Origin: Rhodoferax sp.
Lineage (GTDB): Bacteria > Pseudomonadota > Gammaproteobacteria > Burkholderiales > Burkholderiaceae_C
Assembly (NCBI GenBank): GCA_028711355.1
Contig: JAQTSL010000041.1
Location: 1 to 16,377, forward strand
Direction: 5' to 3'
DNA: 16,377 bases
Both the position numbers and the translations under genes were made by a program. This document shows positions 15,080-16,377 of this stretch, in pieces (the first letter of the stretch is position 1; every line of letters starts with the position of its first letter). A model generated the notes under the pieces. It saw nothing but the letters and a program-made list of their open reading frames with translations, ran no database searches and was not told where the DNA came from.

Positions 15080-15844
15080 ATGACATTTCTGGCCATCGAC
15101 GTTGGCAACACCCGCCTGAAATGGGCCTTGCACAGCGCGCCCCGGCGCGACGCAACGGTGCTGGCGCAGGGCGTTGAATTTTTGGAAAACATTGAAAAAC
15201 TGGCCGAAGGTGGCTGGGCCGGGCTGCCGCCACCCACCCAGATGCTGGGTTGTGCGGTGGCTGGCGACGTAGTGCGGCGACGGGTCGAAGACCAGATGGA
15301 ACCGTGGGATGTGTCCGCGCAGTGGGTGGTGGCCAGCGCAGAAGAAGCCGCTCTGACCAACGGCTATGACCACCCAGCCCGACTAGGCGCTGACCGCTGG
15401 GTGGCGATGATCGGCGCTTGGCATCACATTCTGGCAAAGGGCCCGGCCTGCCCGGTGGTGGTGGTGATGGTGGGCACGGCCGTTACGGTCGATGCTGTTG
15501 ACACCAACGGTCGTTTTTTGGGCGGCCTGATTTTGCCGGGCCACGGCATCATGCTGCGCGCCCTCGAATCTGGCACCGCCGGCCTGCACGTGCCCACCGG
15601 CAACGTGGTCGAGTTCCCCACCAACACCAGCGACGCACTCACCAGCGGTGGCACCTACGCCATTGCCGGCGCCATCGAACGCATGGTGCAGCACCTGCGC
15701 CAGCGCTGTGGCACCGAGCCGCGCTGCATCATGACCGGTGGCGCGGGCTGGAAGATGGCACCCACCATGTCGGTGCCGTTTGAGCTGGTGGACAACCTGC
15801 TGTTTGACGGCTTGCTGGAGATGGCAGCCCAGCGGTTTAAATAG
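15080..15844 (+). CDS. coaX: Type III pantothenate kinase
   Basis: This 254-aa protein has the CoaX motifs: DVGNTRLKW (residues 7-15, phosphate binding), GADRWVAMIGA (pantothenate site) and GTAVTVDAVD (the GTxxTxD motif with a catalytic Asp nearby), followed by GGLILPGHGIMLRAL. It phosphorylates pantothenate in the first committed step of coenzyme A synthesis. The type III enzyme is not feedback-inhibited by CoA and needs a monovalent cation (family knowledge). In many beta-proteobacteria coaX follows birA; here a rhodanese gene precedes it. Length and motifs are complete. The gene is followed by a dispersed repeat and a convergent amidohydrolase gene. Confidence 0.97.
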   Translation: MTFLAIDVGNTRLKWALHSAPRRDATVLAQGVEFLENIEKLAEGGWAGLPPPTQMLGCAVAGDVVRRRVEDQMEPWDVSAQWVVASAEEAALTNGYDHPARLGADRWVAMIGAWHHILAKGPACPVVVVMVGTAVTVDAVDTNGRFLGGLILPGHGIMLRALESGTAGLHVPTGNVVEFPTNTSDALTSGGTYAIAGAIERMVQHLRQRCGTEPRCIMTGGAGWKMAPTMSVPFELVDNLLFDGLLEMAAQRFK

Positions 15845-15851
15845 GAAATTG

Positions 15852-15900
15852 GCTTCTAGCTCATGAGGGGCAAGCGCTAGCAGCTCTTATTTTTGATAGC
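15852..15900 (-). repeat. Dispersed repeat family A, copy A4 (coaX / amidohydrolase gap)
   Basis: The plus-strand sequence runs gcttctagctc, atgagggGCAAGCGCTAG, cagctctta and tttttgatagc, the full family-A layout. It fills the gap between two convergent genes, and its AT-rich end supplies the last codons (..CYQK) and the stop of the amidohydrolase gene. The insertion may therefore have replaced the original 3' end of that gene. Confidence 0.65.
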
Positions 15901-16377
15901 ACCAGCGTTCGACCAGCCGCACCCAGTAGGTAGCACCCAGCGGTAGCAACGCATCGTTAAAGTCGTAACTGGGGTTGTGCAACATGCACGGCCCGCCGCC
16001 GTGGCCGATGGCGCGGTGGTCGCCGTCACCGTTGGCGATGAAAGCGTAGCAGCCGGGTTTGGCCTGTAGCAGGTAAGAAAAATCCTCCGCGCCCATGGTA
16101 GGCTCTTGCACCTGCACGTTATCTGCCCCGACGATGCTGGCCATCACCTGGCGGCAAAACTCGGCCTCTGCAGCGCTGTTGATGGTGGGCGGGTAGTTGC
16201 GCTTGAATTCAAAATCAGCACGCATGTCACTGGCGGCACACAGATGCTCGGTCAGGCTGCGCATGCGTTGCTCGATCAGGTCGAGTACCGGTACCGAAAA
16301 CGTTCGCACCGTGCCCTGCAGCTCACAAGTGTCGGGGATGACGTTGGTGGCCTGCCCTGCGTGGATCATGGTGACCG
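15887..16377 (-). CDS. M20 family amidohydrolase (hippurate hydrolase-like), C-terminal part
   Basis: Only the last 163 codons are in the window; the gene runs off the right edge, so the first ATG inside the frame (16369) is internal. The sequence covers the end of the dimerisation lid (TMIHAGQATNVIPDTCELQGTVRTF) and the second half of the catalytic domain: PTMGAEDFSYLLQAKPGCYAFIANGD with a conserved acidic pair, then GGGPCMLHNPSYDFNDALLPLGATYW with the C-terminal metal-ligand His in LHNP. These match the M20D amidohydrolases, such as hippurate hydrolase and N-acyl amino acid amidohydrolase, which are zinc- or manganese-dependent and cleave N-acyl amino acids. The exact substrate cannot be told from this part. 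The last four or five codons come from a family-A repeat. Confidence 0.92.
   Translation of the reverse strand, partial: VTMIHAGQATNVIPDTCELQGTVRTFSVPVLDLIEQRMRSLTEHLCAASDMRADFEFKRNYPPTINSAAEAEFCRQVMASIVGADNVQVQEPTMGAEDFSYLLQAKPGCYAFIANGDGDHRAIGHGGGPCMLHNPSYDFNDALLPLGATYWVRLVERWCYQK

Overview
The window looks like a chromosomal stretch of a GC-rich betaproteobacterium, most likely a member of the Comamonadaceae (Rhodoferax/Polaromonas type). The evidence is codon usage, the house-keeping genes (tgt, coaX, icmF, a YbbP-type permease) and several families of short dispersed hairpin repeats that I remember as typical of that family. No integrase, transposase gene, tRNA, rRNA or CRISPR array is visible.

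Layout. (1) 1-1759, plus strand: the 3' part of an HD-GYP phosphodiesterase gene, then tgt (tRNA-guanine transglycosylase). (2) 1772-7304, minus strand: a compact three-gene operon, read right to left. It encodes a type III-like DNA methyltransferase (Mod), a small HEPN protein of the HI0074 family with the RX4HXY RNase-toxin motif, and a 1023-aa protein that joins a complete MntA-type nucleotidyltransferase (GSX10DXD) to a complete type III restriction subunit (helicase plus PD-(D/E)XK nuclease). (3) 7305-7765: non-coding DNA with repeats. (4) 7766-10750, minus strand: a group II truncated haemoglobin and a large FtsX/YbbP-like permease. (5) 10751-11029: a three-unit hairpin array. (6) 11030-14443, minus strand: icmF, the fused isobutyryl-CoA mutase with its own G-protein chaperone. 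(7) 14444-14595: a divergent promoter region holding a perfect 16-bp palindrome. (8) 14596-15844, plus strand: a rhodanese and coaX (type III pantothenate kinase). (9) 15887-16377, minus strand: the 3' part of an M20 amidohydrolase gene.

The most striking system is the mod - hepN - (mntA::res) operon. It looks like a HEPN/MNT (type VII) toxin-antitoxin pair built into a type III restriction-modification operon, with the antitoxin domain covalently part of the restriction subunit. If the domains act as their families do, the restriction subunit would carry the enzyme that AMPylates and silences the RNase toxin encoded directly upstream. Loss or inactivation of Res could then release an abortive-infection or addiction toxin.

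A second theme is repeat DNA inside genes. At least four short palindromic or dispersed repeats lie in frame within mod and icmF, mostly in inter-domain linkers, and related copies fill the intergenic gaps. They appear to have added peptide segments to working proteins, in the way described for Rickettsia palindromic elements.
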